From the NCBI GenBank assembly GCA_902537395.1, contig CACBBE010000003.1, positions 1-64,000 of the forward strand: DNA of 64,000 nucleotides. Direction: 5' to 3'. Shown here piece by piece: positions 41,631-54,479 of the stretch. Origin of the DNA: an uncultured Synechococcaceae cyanobacterium (lineage in GTDB: Bacteria; Cyanobacteriota; Cyanobacteriia; PCC-6307; Cyanobiaceae). The notes beneath the pieces were generated by a model. It saw nothing but the letters and a program-made list of their open reading frames with translations. It did no database searches and had not been told where the DNA came from. Each line of letters begins with the position of its first letter. Position 1 is the stretch's first letter. The position numbers were made by a program, and so were the translations under genes.

Positions 41631-44462
41631 ATGCTAAAACTTTTGTTGGGAGATCCGAATACACGAAAGTTAAAGCGCTATCAACCAATAGTGGAAGAGA
41701 TAAATTTTTTAGAAGAAGAAATTTCTCAATTAACTGATGATGAGCTGAGAAAAGAAACTCAAAATCTTAAATCAAATATTTCATCAGAATTAGACTTTAA
41801 AAAGCAAAAAGAACTCCTAGAAGAATTTCTTCCTAAAGCCTTTGCAATAGTAAGAGAAGCAAGTAAACGTGTTCTTGATATGAGGCATTTTGATGTTCAG
41901 TTAATAGGCGGGATGGTTTTAAATGAGTGTCAAATTGCAGAGATGAAGACTGGAGAAGGAAAAACTCTTGTCGCAACATTACCTTGTTATTTAAATGCTC
42001 TTACGGGAAAAGGTGTTCATGTCGTTACTGTAAATGATTATTTAGCTAGAAGGGATGCAGAGTGGATGGGACAAGTTCATCGTTTTTTAGGTTTATCCGT
42101 TGGTTTGATTCAGCAAGATATGAATCCAATTGAGAGAAAGAAAAATTATGATTGTGATATAACTTATGCCACAAATTCAGAATTAGGATTTGATTATTTA
42201 AGAGATAATATGGCTACTGATATTATTGAGGTAGTTCAAAGAAAATTTAATTACTGCGTAATTGATGAGGTTGATTCAATATTAATTGATGAAGCAAGAA
42301 CGCCTTTAATCATTTCTGGCCAAGTTGAAAGACCACAAGAAAAATATCAAAAAGCTGCAGAATTATCTTTGGCATTACTCAAAGCAAAAGAATTAAGTAA
42401 AGATGGTATTGATCCAGAAGGGGATTATGAAGTTGATGAAAAACAGAGAAGTTGTATATTAACTGATCAGGGTTTTGCAAAATGTGAAGAGTATTTGGGA
42501 GTAAATGATTTATATAATCCTCAAGATCCTTGGGCGCATTATGTAACTAATGCTTTAAAAGCCAAAGAATTATTTATTAAAGATGTAAATTATATTATTA
42601 AGAACGATGAGGCTGTAATAGTAGACGAATTTACTGGTAGGGTAATGCCAGGAAGGCGTTGGAGCGATGGACAACATCAAGCAATAGAAGCAAAAGAGAG
42701 TCTTAAAATTCAACCTGAGACTCAAACATTAGCATCCATAACCTATCAGAATTTTTTTCTTTTATATCCAGGTTTAGCAGGAATGACGGGAACTGCAAAA
42801 ACTGAAGAGGTTGAATTTGAAAAAACCTATAAATTAGAATCAACAGTTATTCCAACAAATCAAATAAGAAAGAGACAAGATTGGTCTGATCAAGTATTTA
42901 AGACAGAGATGGGTAAATGGAAAGCCGTTGCTAAAGAAACTGCGCAAATTCATAGAGATGGTAGACCTGTTTTAGTAGGTACAACAAGTGTTGAAAAAAG
43001 TGAATTACTAAGTTCACTTTTATCTGCCGAAAAAATCCCACATAATTTGTTAAATGCTAAGCCAGAGAACGTTGAACGTGAGGCAGAAATTGTTGCTCAG
43101 GCAGGAAGAGCAGGTGCTGTTACTATTGCGACTAATATGGCTGGAAGGGGAACAGATATAATTCTTGGCGGTAATAGTGACTATATGGCAAGACTTAAAT
43201 TAAAAGAAATTTTAATTCCTTTGTTAGTCAAGCCTGATAATGAGCACAAGCCACCAATACCTAAACAAAGAAATTCAAAATCTAAGGGTGGTTTTTCTAC
43301 ACAAGCAGTTTCAAATTTGAAAAAGAACATTTCAAATTCGTCAACTAATCTTTTTCCTTGCAAACTAGATGAAGTAATAGAAAAGAAACTCTCTATTTTA
43401 TCTGATGAACTTGTTAAAAATTGGGGAGATAAACAACTTTCTGTCTTGGAGCTTGATGATAGGATAGCTACAGCTGCAGAAAAAGCACCAACTGATGATA
43501 ACTTGATAAAGCTTTTGAGAGAATCTTTGTCTGATGTAAAAAAAGAATATGAAAAAGTTTTGATTCATGAAGAAGAAAAAGTAAGAGAAGCTGGCGGTTT
43601 ACATGTGATTGGTACTGAGAGACATGAATCAAGAAGAGTGGATAATCAACTTAGAGGAAGAGCAGGAAGACAAGGTGATCTTGGAAGTACAAGATTCTTT
43701 TTATCTTTAGATGATAATTTATTAAGGATTTTTGGAGGTGATAGAGTAGCAAATTTAATGAATGCTTTTAGGGTAGATGAAGATATGCCTATTGAGTCAG
43801 GAATGCTTACAAGGTCTCTAGAAAGTGCTCAAAAGAAAGTTGAAACTTACTATTACGATATTAGAAAACAAGTTTTTGAATACGACGAGGTAATGAACAA
43901 TCAAAGAAAAGCAGTTTATGGTGAAAGATTAAGAGTATTGAAAGGCATTGATTTAAAGAGACAAGTAATAGGATATGGAGAAAGGACAATGACTGAAATT
44001 GTAGATGCTTATATTAATCCTGATCTTCCTCCTGAAGAATGGAATATTGATCAATTAATTTCTAAAGTCAAAGAATTTATATATTTATTAGATGATCTTA
44101 AATCTGATGATATTAATTTACTGTCAATAGAAGAATTAAAAAACTATCTTCAAGAGCAGTTGCGAATAGCTTATGATTTAAAGGAATCACAAATAGAAAA
44201 GATTCGTCCAGGATTAATGCGAGAAGCCGAAAGATTTTTCATTTTGCAGCAAATCGATAATTTATGGCGAGAACATCTTCAATCCATGGATTCCTTGAGG
44301 GAATCAGTGGGATTGAGGGGTTATGGTCAAAAAGATCCATTAATCGAATATAAAAATGAAGGATATGACATGTTCCTCGAAATGATGACTAATATGAGAC
44401 GAAATGTTATTTATTCAATGTTTATGTTTCAACCTAAAACTGACGTTAATGAAAAAAATTAA
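41631..44462 (+). CDS. secA: Preprotein translocase ATPase SecA
   Basis: [64 protein letters not shown]. Confidence 0.97.
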   Translation: MLKLLLGDPNTRKLKRYQPIVEEINFLEEEISQLTDDELRKETQNLKSNISSELDFKKQKELLEEFLPKAFAIVREASKRVLDMRHFDVQLIGGMVLNECQIAEMKTGEGKTLVATLPCYLNALTGKGVHVVTVNDYLARRDAEWMGQVHRFLGLSVGLIQQDMNPIERKKNYDCDITYATNSELGFDYLRDNMATDIIEVVQRKFNYCVIDEVDSILIDEARTPLIISGQVERPQEKYQKAAELSLALLKAKELSKDGIDPEGDYEVDEKQRSCILTDQGFAKCEEYLGVNDLYNPQDPWAHYVTNALKAKELFIKDVNYIIKNDEAVIVDEFTGRVMPGRRWSDGQHQAIEAKESLKIQPETQTLASITYQNFFLLYPGLAGMTGTAKTEEVEFEKTYKLESTVIPTNQIRKRQDWSDQVFKTEMGKWKAVAKETAQIHRDGRPVLVGTTSVEKSELLSSLLSAEKIPHNLLNAKPENVEREAEIVAQAGRAGAVTIATNMAGRGTDIILGGNSDYMARLKLKEILIPLLVKPDNEHKPPIPKQRNSKSKGGFSTQAVSNLKKNISNSSTNLFPCKLDEVIEKKLSILSDELVKNWGDKQLSVLELDDRIATAAEKAPTDDNLIKLLRESLSDVKKEYEKVLIHEEEKVREAGGLHVIGTERHESRRVDNQLRGRAGRQGDLGSTRFFLSLDDNLLRIFGGDRVANLMNAFRVDEDMPIESGMLTRSLESAQKKVETYYYDIRKQVFEYDEVMNNQRKAVYGERLRVLKGIDLKRQVIGYGERTMTEIVDAYINPDLPPEEWNIDQLISKVKEFIYLLDDLKSDDINLLSIEELKNYLQEQLRIAYDLKESQIEKIRPGLMREAERFFILQQIDNLWREHLQSMDSLRESVGLRGYGQKDPLIEYKNEGYDMFLEMMTNMRRNVIYSMFMFQPKTDVNEKN

Positions 44463-44465
44463 TAT

Positions 44466-45203
44466 TTAATCATCTCCAAGAAATTCTAGAATTTCTTTGT
44501 CTTTAAGATTTTGAGAATCACCGAGTTTAGAAATATCAATAGATTCTGATCTGGTTATACATTGTAGAGTTTTTTGTAATTTAAGAATTTCATTTTCAAG
44601 AGAGTCTATCCTATCCATTAAATTTTTTATCACATTAGCTTCAGCATCTGGTAAGGCAGAGTGAGCTAACGGATTTACTTTGACCCCACTTTGATGCACT
44701 ACCCTGCCAGGAATTCCCACCACAGTACTGTTCCCCTCTACATTTCGAACAACTACTGAGCCAGCACCAATACGGGTATTAGATCCTACCGTGATGGATC
44801 CAAGAACTTTTGCGCCCGCTCCTACTACAACATTTTCCATTAAGGTGGGGTGTCTTTTGCCGTGGCTTTTACCAGTACCTCCTAATGTCACTCCCTGATA
44901 AAGCAAACAGTTATTTCCTATCTCAGCAGTTTCACCAATTACAACGCCCATTCCATGGTCTATGAAAACCCTCTTACCAATTTTTGCCCCAGGATGGATT
45001 TCAATACCTGTTGCTAGCCTATTAAGATGACTGAGTAAGCGGGGAATCAAAGGAATCTTTAATTGCCATAATTTATGAGTAAACCTGTGTATAACTATTG
45101 ATTGAAAGCCTGGGTAGCAAAGAAATATCTCAACTATTCCTCTTGCGGCGGGATCTCTCTCTCTGATAATTTCTATATCTGATTTAAAAGTTTTTAATAT
45201 CAT
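44466..45203 (-). CDS. cysE: Serine O-acetyltransferase
   Basis: RDPAARGIVEIFLCYPGFQSIVIHR; hexapeptide repeats; GVTLGGTGKSHGKRHPT. Confidence 0.96.
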   Translation of the reverse strand: MILKTFKSDIEIIRERDPAARGIVEIFLCYPGFQSIVIHRFTHKLWQLKIPLIPRLLSHLNRLATGIEIHPGAKIGKRVFIDHGMGVVIGETAEIGNNCLLYQGVTLGGTGKSHGKRHPTLMENVVVGAGAKVLGSITVGSNTRIGAGSVVVRNVEGNSTVVGIPGRVVHQSGVKVNPLAHSALPDAEANVIKNLMDRIDSLENEILKLQKTLQCITRSESIDISKLGDSQNLKDKEILEFLGDD

Positions 45204-45206
45204 GGT

Positions 45207-46193
45207 TTAATTAATAACTCCTATTTCTTTTTTTAATTGATTTATTGTTTCGATACTTAAATAATTTTTAGCACATATTATTTGAGGTAATCTCATCAAC
45301 TGAGAACGATTTTTTAATAATGTATTTTCTACAACTGAGAAACTAGGTCCATCACACACTATATGGTTCGAAGCCTTTAAAAGTGAAAGTAATCTACTGT
45401 TATTGTCTGAGATTGCCGTCATAAGGATTAATTCACTACCACGCATGCTATGTATAATGACTTCTGCTGCTCTCAATAAACCCGGACTTATGCTAACAAT
45501 ACCTACACAACTTCCAGCATTTAATTCCTTGAGAATTTTTAATTCCTTTTGAAAGTCGCTCAAGTCAACTGCAATAGCGCGAACTCCATGTTGCTTAGCA
45601 ACTTTTTCTAGAGGCTGTAAAAAATATCTGCTTGTGACAATCGTACCATTATTTGAATTACTCAAAACTTTTTCTAATTCTTCCATAGGAACAACTTCTA
45701 CTGGCACATTAACTGTTGTAGAAAGGTCTTCTGCTATTAACATAGAAGCTCCAATATCTTCTCTAGGAGTACTGACTATGATTCTTGATCCGCATTTAAT
45801 ACGCCACTCAATTTCATTGTTCAATATCTCTCTCGTCTCTTGTAAAGTGAATCCAAGACTTATTAAGTTGTCAATAACCGTCTTTGCTTCTTGATCAGGA
45901 GCTTTCCTTATTTTATCTTTTGAGTAAAGTGATTTCGTAAATTCTCTTTTAGTAAGATTATCCCTTACATAGATACCTGATCCAGCTATTGCTTCAACAA
46001 CCCCATCTATTTCTAGTTGTCTGTAAACTTTGCTTATAGTATTACGATGGAGTCCAGTCTGCATTGCAAGTTGCCTCGTACTGGGAAGTCTGTGTCCTGG
46101 AGGAAAATGTCTTGCTGCAATTGCGAAACAAATTTGATTATTTAGTTGAGTAGATGCAGGAATATCACTGTCTTGTTGGATATGGAATCTCAC
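45207..46193 (-). CDS. GntR-family transcriptional regulator
   Basis: PPGHRLPSTRQLAMQTGLHRNTISKVYRQLEIDGVVEAIAGSGIYV wHTH domain. Confidence 0.92.
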   Translation of the reverse strand: MRFHIQQDSDIPASTQLNNQICFAIAARHFPPGHRLPSTRQLAMQTGLHRNTISKVYRQLEIDGVVEAIAGSGIYVRDNLTKREFTKSLYSKDKIRKAPDQEAKTVIDNLISLGFTLQETREILNNEIEWRIKCGSRIIVSTPREDIGASMLIAEDLSTTVNVPVEVVPMEELEKVLSNSNNGTIVTSRYFLQPLEKVAKQHGVRAIAVDLSDFQKELKILKELNAGSCVGIVSISPGLLRAAEVIIHSMRGSELILMTAISDNNSRLLSLLKASNHIVCDGPSFSVVENTLLKNRSQLMRLPQIICAKNYLSIETINQLKKEIGVIN

Positions 46194-46270
46194 TTTAGAA
46201 AAGTCCTGACTAATTTACTTTTTGATATAGTGACACTTTAACATTCGTCATATCTTTTGATAACGATTTA

Positions 46271-46843
46271 TCACCTATCATCTTTTTTAATAAGAGGAGT
46301 TTTGCGAGGGCTTAAAAACATAATCATGTTTCTCCCTTCTCTTTTTGGTTTTTGCTGAACTTCTGATTGCTCTTCTAAATCATTAGCCATTTTCAAAAGA
46401 AGTGTCTCGGCTAAATTTGAGTGTTGTATTTCTCTTCCCCTAAACATTACAGTGCATTTTACCTTATCTCCCGATTTTAGAAATTTAGTAGCTTGACCAA
46501 TTCGCACATCGTAATCATGCTTGTCAATTTTATATCTCATTTTTACTTCTTTAACTTCTGTTTGATGAGATTTTTTCCTTGCTTCTTTAGCTTTCTTTTC
46601 TTGTTCAAATTTATATTTACCGTAATCCATGATTCTACAAACAGGAGGATTTGCTTTTTCGCTCACCAAAACTAAATCAAGTTCTCTTTGAGATGCTATT
46701 TCTAATGCTTTTAATCTATCTATGACGCCTAATTGTTTTCCATCTGAATCAACGACTCTCAATTGAGGGTATTTTATTCTTTCATTTATATTTGGTAGCT
46801 CTCTAACTGGAGCTCGTCTGTCAAAGCGTGGGCGTGGGGGCAT
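46271..46843 (-). CDS. infC: Translation initiation factor IF-3
   Basis: [41 protein letters not shown]. Confidence 0.97.
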   Translation of the reverse strand: MPPRPRFDRRAPVRELPNINERIKYPQLRVVDSDGKQLGVIDRLKALEIASQRELDLVLVSEKANPPVCRIMDYGKYKFEQEKKAKEARKKSHQTEVKEVKMRYKIDKHDYDVRIGQATKFLKSGDKVKCTVMFRGREIQHSNLAETLLLKMANDLEEQSEVQQKPKREGRNMIMFLSPRKTPLIKKDDR

Positions 46844-46895
46844 TCAGTTAATTAAATAAATTGATTGGATGATGAACAAATCTATTTTTATAAAG

Positions 46896-47795
46896 TTAGC
46901 TTATAAAAGACTCTATTTTAATTATTGCATCTTTTAGCAGGTTTTTGTTATTAAGCCAAAGAGGATTATTTTTATTACGAAACCAAGTTTTTTGTCTTTT
47001 GGCAAATTGGATTGTTTTTGTTGCAGTCAACTCAATTGCTTTGTCAATTGTTGAACGGTTATCTAAAACATCCCTAGCTTCTCGATAACCAATAGTTTCT
47101 AATATTGGCAAATCAAATCCATATTTAGAGATAAGGTGTTTCGTCTCCTCAATAATTCCAGATAAAAACATATTTTTTGTTCTTTGAAAAATTCTTTCTT
47201 TTAAATTATCTCTATCTAATCCAAGCTCTAGAATTTTCCAGTTAGGCGGTTTTTGAACTTTCAGAGTTGACAAAGGTTTACCTGTTACGTAAAAGACTTC
47301 TAAAGCTCTTATTGTTCTGATGTGGTCAGCAAAATTGATTTTTTTAGTTGATAATGGATCACAATTTTTTAATAGTTCCCAACATTTTTCTTGACCAAGT
47401 TCTTCTAATTGTCTTCTGAAATTATTTTGAGGAGGGACATCTGGTACAAAAAATCCTTTTGTTATTGAGTTCATATACAACCCACTTCCTCCAACAAGAA
47501 AAGGTAAATTAGCTTGTTTAATTTCTCTTTTAATAGATTTTTGAGCAATTTCTTGAAATTGTTTTACATTAATTTGATTGATTGGTTCTTCAATATCTAT
47601 TAAAAAATGTTTTATTTTTTTTTGTTGAATTTTAGATGGCTTGGCTGTTCCAATATCCATGGACTTATAAATTTGCCTTGAATCAATATTGTGTATATGA
47701 GTTTTAAAATATTCTGCGATTTCAATGGCTAATTCTGTTTTGCCACTTGCAGTAGGCCCAATTAAAATGATTACGTGAGGTAGATAAGAAGACAT
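46896..47795 (-). CDS. miaA: tRNA dimethylallyltransferase
   Basis: [41 protein letters not shown]. Confidence 0.96.
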   Translation of the reverse strand: MSSYLPHVIILIGPTASGKTELAIEIAEYFKTHIHNIDSRQIYKSMDIGTAKPSKIQQKKIKHFLIDIEEPINQINVKQFQEIAQKSIKREIKQANLPFLVGGSGLYMNSITKGFFVPDVPPQNNFRRQLEELGQEKCWELLKNCDPLSTKKINFADHIRTIRALEVFYVTGKPLSTLKVQKPPNWKILELGLDRDNLKERIFQRTKNMFLSGIIEETKHLISKYGFDLPILETIGYREARDVLDNRSTIDKAIELTATKTIQFAKRQKTWFRNKNNPLWLNNKNLLKDAIIKIESFIS

Positions 47796-47946
47796 ATGAA
47801 TTTCTGAAGAAAAAAATATTAGCTATATAATTAAAGTGATTAAATTTTTCATTGACTTCGAGCCTTTATCTTATTGCGGTGGTAAGTTTAATGAAAGACC
47901 TTTTAAAAATAACATTTTAAAAGTCTAATATTTTTTTTTATATTAA

Positions 47947-50240
<2,294 letters not shown>

Positions 50241-50243
50241 ATT

Positions 50244-50609
50244 TTGGATTTTAGTTCAATAAGCATAATTTTACTTGGCAGTACTTTTGGTTTAATACTG
50301 AGAATATTTATACAAAATAATATTAAAAAAAGTATAGGTTTTGATATTCAAAATACTTCAATAGTAAATTTTTTATCATCTTTTTTATTAGGAATTTTAG
50401 TAGCTTTAAATTTTATTAATAACGAAATATTAGTGTTATTTTATAGTGGTTTTTTAGGATGTTTTAGTACATTTTCTTCCTTTATATATCAACTATTTAA
50501 CTTATTTATAAAGAGAAAATTCCTAAGATTATTTTTCCACTATATTGAAGTGATAATTATTTCATTTCTGTTCTTTTATTTAGGTTATTTTCTTATTTAT
50601 TTTTTTTAA
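50244..50609 (+). CDS. crcB: CrcB-like fluoride ion channel subunit (copy 1)
   Basis: Four TM segments; GFLGCFSTFSSFIYQ motif; TTG start. Confidence 0.82.
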   Translation: MDFSSISIILLGSTFGLILRIFIQNNIKKSIGFDIQNTSIVNFLSSFLLGILVALNFINNEILVLFYSGFLGCFSTFSSFIYQLFNLFIKRKFLRLFFHYIEVIIISFLFFYLGYFLIYFF

Positions 50610-50939
50610 GTGAAAATAAATAATTTTATTTATATTCTTTTAGCTGCTTATTTAGCTACTTTTCTAAGAATAATTATAAACAATAATTTTTTTATTTCTA
50701 TAATTGGATCATTTTTAGTGGGTTTTTTTATCAGTAGAAGATTGAGTGATTCAACTGAAAAAATTTTATTGAGTGGTTTTTTTTCTTGCTTTACATCCTT
50801 TAGCGGATTTATATATTTTTTGTATATGATTTTAAATCAAGGGGATTGGATTAAATTTATAATTTTTTTTAATTTAATCATTATCGTAAATTTGTTCACG
50901 ATGGTTTTCGGGTTCTGGATAAGTAGAAAAATTACTTAG
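50610..50939 (+). CDS. crcB: CrcB-like fluoride ion channel subunit (copy 2)
   Basis: Four TM segments; GFFSCFTSFSGFIYF motif; GTG start directly after upstream TAA. Confidence 0.8.
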   Translation: MKINNFIYILLAAYLATFLRIIINNNFFISIIGSFLVGFFISRRLSDSTEKILLSGFFSCFTSFSGFIYFLYMILNQGDWIKFIIFFNLIIIVNLFTMVFGFWISRKIT

Positions 50940-50982
50940 ATTTCATATAATGGTGTTGTTACTTTGATAAGGGATTATATTT

Positions 50983-52389
50983 ATGAATGAAAATAATCTT
51001 GAAACAGTTACATCATTATCTTCAGATTTAAGTACAAGAGAAAATATAACTATTCAACTTGAGGAATTGCTCATCGCGGGAAATTATGATGAGGCAAAGT
51101 TACTTTTAGAGCCTTCTCAACCTGTTGATATTGCAGATGCTATAGGAAGCCTTCCACTAATATTGCAGGCTTTAGCATTTCGACTATTAAAGAAAAATGA
51201 AGCAATTGAGGTTTATGAATATTTAGATCCAGTAGTTCAGCAAACTTTATTAGAAAGACTGCGGTCAGGAGAAGTGTTAGAAATCGTCGAAAAAATGTCT
51301 CCTGACGATAGGGTTCAACTCTTTGATGAATTACCTGCAAAAGTTGTACGAAAATTTTTGTCTGCTCTTAGTCCTGGTGAAAGGAAAGTAACAGCTGAAT
51401 TACTTGGATATGAGCCTGAAACTGCCGGAAGATTAATGACAACTGAATTTATAGACCTTAAAGAGATGCAAACTGCAGCTGATGCTCTTTCTATAGTGAG
51501 AAAAAGAGCACCTTTTACTGAAACTATTTATAGCTTATATGTTACTGATAAAGAAAGACATTTAACTGGTATTCTCTCTTTAAGAGACCTTGTAACTGCT
51601 GATCCCTCTAAGCCAATTGGTGATGTTATGACAAGAGATGTAGTTAATATCTCTACTAATACGAATCAAGAAGATGTTGCTAGAGCAATACAAAGATATG
51701 ATTTTTTAGCACTACCAGTCGTTGATAAAGAAAAAAGACTGGTTGGTATAGTAACTGTTGATGATTTAATTGATGTTATAGAACAAGAAGCAACAAGAGA
51801 TATTTACGCGGCGGGGGCAGTACAACCTGGAGATGAAGATGACTATTTCCAAAGTAGTTTGTTTACGATTGCTCGAAGAAGAATTTTATGGTTGTTAATT
51901 TTGGTTTTGGCAAATGGTTTAACGACAAAGGTTATAGCTATGAATGATCAAATATTAAAGGAAATAGTTTTATTAGCTGCATTTATTCCACTACTTATTG
52001 GTACTGGGGGAAATGTTGGTGCTCAAAGTTCAACGGTTGTCATTAGAGGTTTAAGTACTCAAAAATTGAAGTCTCTGGGTGCTTTTAAGGCAGTAGTCAA
52101 GGAGGCAATTACGGGCGCTCTTTTAGGTGTTTTAATGATGCTTGTAGTATTTCCCTTCGCTTGGTGGCAAGGAGAGGGGCCTTTAATCGCCTCAGCGGTT
52201 GGAATAAGTTTAATATCTATAACAACTTTAGCTGCTACAACAGGAGCGATCCTCCCTTTGTTGTTTGACAGAATGAAATTGGATCCAGCCTTAATGTCCT
52301 CTCCTTTCATTACAACCGTCACTGATATTGCTGGTGTATTTATTTATCTCAGTACAGCAAAATGGCTATTAAACTCATCATTAGCTTAA
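50983..52389 (+). CDS. mgtE: Magnesium transporter MgtE
   Basis: N-domain, paired CBS domains, GTGGNVGAQSSTVVIRGLS TM motif. Confidence 0.96.
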   Translation: MNENNLETVTSLSSDLSTRENITIQLEELLIAGNYDEAKLLLEPSQPVDIADAIGSLPLILQALAFRLLKKNEAIEVYEYLDPVVQQTLLERLRSGEVLEIVEKMSPDDRVQLFDELPAKVVRKFLSALSPGERKVTAELLGYEPETAGRLMTTEFIDLKEMQTAADALSIVRKRAPFTETIYSLYVTDKERHLTGILSLRDLVTADPSKPIGDVMTRDVVNISTNTNQEDVARAIQRYDFLALPVVDKEKRLVGIVTVDDLIDVIEQEATRDIYAAGAVQPGDEDDYFQSSLFTIARRRILWLLILVLANGLTTKVIAMNDQILKEIVLLAAFIPLLIGTGGNVGAQSSTVVIRGLSTQKLKSLGAFKAVVKEAITGALLGVLMMLVVFPFAWWQGEGPLIASAVGISLISITTLAATTGAILPLLFDRMKLDPALMSSPFITTVTDIAGVFIYLSTAKWLLNSSLA

Positions 52390-52437
52390 ATCCACTAGGT
52401 ATTTATTCTCATTTTTTTAAAAATGTGGATTTTTTTG
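52388..52437 (+). terminator. Candidate intrinsic terminator downstream of mgtE
   Basis: AAATCCAC...GTGGATTT inverted repeat (8-bp stem, 29-nt loop) followed by a T-run. Confidence 0.45.
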
Positions 52438-52489
52438 TTTAACTTTACATTTCTTAATGGTATTGTTTACAAAACATCATTAATCTTTC

Positions 52490-53491
52490 ATGTCTTCAGA
52501 AACAATAAGTGAAAATAAACTTACTTCCATCGCGAGTATAAAAAGTAGTAATGATGTTGATCTTGTTCGGTCCTACTTAAGGGATATAGGAAGAGTTCCA
52601 TTACTATCTCATGAGCAAGAAATTACTCTAGGTAGGCAAGTTCAAGAGTACATGGAAGTTGAAAGAACAGAATTAGAAATTATTGAATTAACAGGAGATA
52701 AGCCTAGTATTGATGAATTATCGACCAAATTAAATTTATCTTCCTCAATAATAAAGAAAAGATTGAGAGCTGGACAGAGGGCTAAAGAAAGAATGGTCGC
52801 AGCGAATTTAAGATTGGTAGTAAGTGTTGCCAAAAAATATACAAAAAGAAATATGGAACTTTTAGATTTAATTCAGGAGGGAACTATAGGATTAGTCAGA
52901 GGAGTTGAAAAATTTGATCCAGCCAGAGGTTACAAGTTTTCGACATATGCATATTGGTGGATTAGACAAGGTATAACAAGAGCAATAGCTGAAAAAAGTC
53001 GGGCGATAAGGCTACCAATTCACATAACTGAAATGTTGAATAAGTTAAAAAAAGGTCAAAGAGAGCTCAGCCAAGAAATGTCTAGAACTCCAACTGTGAG
53101 TGAACTTGCAAAATACGTAGAGCTTCCTGAAGATGACGTTAAAGATTTGATGTGCAAAGCTGGACAGCCAGTTAGTCTTGAAACCAAAGTTGGCGATGGT
53201 GAAGATACTGTCCTATTAGATTTATTAGCAGGTGGCGAGGATTTGCCAGACGAACAAATAGAAATGGATTGTATGAGAGGTGATTTGCATTCTCTTTTAC
53301 ATCAATTGCCTGATCTGCAATGTAGAGTTTTAAGAATGAGATACGGAATGGATGGTGATGAGCCAATGTCTCTTACAGGAATAGGAAGAGTTCTAGGGAT
53401 AAGTAGAGATCGAGTAAGAAATCTAGAAAGAGATGGATTAAGAGGCTTGAGAAGACTTAGCGATAATGTAGAAGCTTATTTTGTTTCTTGA
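52490..53491 (+). CDS. RNA polymerase sigma factor, sigma-70 family group 2
   Basis: NLRLVVSVAKKYTKRNMELLDLIQEGTIGLVRGVEKFDPARGYKFSTYAYWWIRQ; no long N-terminal region 1.1. Confidence 0.95.
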   Translation: MSSETISENKLTSIASIKSSNDVDLVRSYLRDIGRVPLLSHEQEITLGRQVQEYMEVERTELEIIELTGDKPSIDELSTKLNLSSSIIKKRLRAGQRAKERMVAANLRLVVSVAKKYTKRNMELLDLIQEGTIGLVRGVEKFDPARGYKFSTYAYWWIRQGITRAIAEKSRAIRLPIHITEMLNKLKKGQRELSQEMSRTPTVSELAKYVELPEDDVKDLMCKAGQPVSLETKVGDGEDTVLLDLLAGGEDLPDEQIEMDCMRGDLHSLLHQLPDLQCRVLRMRYGMDGDEPMSLTGIGRVLGISRDRVRNLERDGLRGLRRLSDNVEAYFVS

Positions 53492-54390
53492 ATAAATTCA
53501 TTTATTAACTTATTTGTTATTTCAGGTTCTTCATCATGAGGGCAGTGACCAGCGCCTTTAATAATATCTAGTCTTTTGATATTCCTGAATAGTTTCTTCC
53601 AATTTCTTGCTTCATTTAAAGATTCCCAAGGATCTTCCTCCCCCCATATCAGTTGGATTGGAGCATTAACTTTATGGAAAAGGTCAGTAGCAAGATAGTC
53701 ATCAAATAAGTTAATAAAACCACGAAAAGCTTCTTTAGAATTTTTTCTTTGGGAGGGTTGATAAAGTATTTCAATCAATTCTTTATCGATATTTTTTCCT
53801 GAAGGGTAAGCTTGTTCAAGTATTTTCTTTATAACTTTTGGATTAGCGGCTCTTGTAAAAAGTGTATTACTGATTACTCTTTGTCTGACTATCGTTTTAA
53901 GGACTGGTCTCAGTAGATTCATTAAGATATCACTTTTTTTCAAACGTTTATCATCCATAGTTCTTTGTGCACAATCAATCAAAATGATACCTTTGCAATC
54001 ATCTTTGAGGATTTCAGCAGCTTTCAATGCAATAACACCACCAATTGAATTTCCTACCAAGTAAACAGGAGATTTTATTACCTCTGTACAAAATGTTGAT
54101 ATTTGATTACCCCATAAGTCAAATGAATATTTAATAGAGTTTTCTTTGTTAGGTTCGTAATTTAATAAAGCACTAGGCTGACTACTTTCTCCAAATCCTA
54201 ATAAGTCAATTGCGTAGCAGTTGGAAAATTTACCAAGAAAATCTTGATTATGTCTCCAGTGGTTTTTTGATGCCCCAAATCCATGAACTAATAAAATTTT
54301 AATATTTTTTTCAGAAGTAGATTCTTTGGATGCAGACCAAGAAATTTCCCAATTTTTCCACTTCCAAGTTTCAGATTTATTTAAAGACAC
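53476..54390 (-). CDS. Alpha/beta hydrolase
   Basis: LLVHGFGASKNHWRHN; LVGNSIGGVIALK nucleophile elbow; GAGHCPHDEEP. Confidence 0.9.
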   Translation of the reverse strand: MSLNKSETWKWKNWEISWSASKESTSEKNIKILLVHGFGASKNHWRHNQDFLGKFSNCYAIDLLGFGESSQPSALLNYEPNKENSIKYSFDLWGNQISTFCTEVIKSPVYLVGNSIGGVIALKAAEILKDDCKGIILIDCAQRTMDDKRLKKSDILMNLLRPVLKTIVRQRVISNTLFTRAANPKVIKKILEQAYPSGKNIDKELIEILYQPSQRKNSKEAFRGFINLFDDYLATDLFHKVNAPIQLIWGEEDPWESLNEARNWKKLFRNIKRLDIIKGAGHCPHDEEPEITNKLINEFIQETK

Positions 54391-54479
54391 TATGGATATG
54401 CTTTTAATTAAACTTTAATTCAAAAAAAAATTATTCGTTTTAAATTAATTATTCTTAGTTAAGAAAAAGCGTTTATTTT

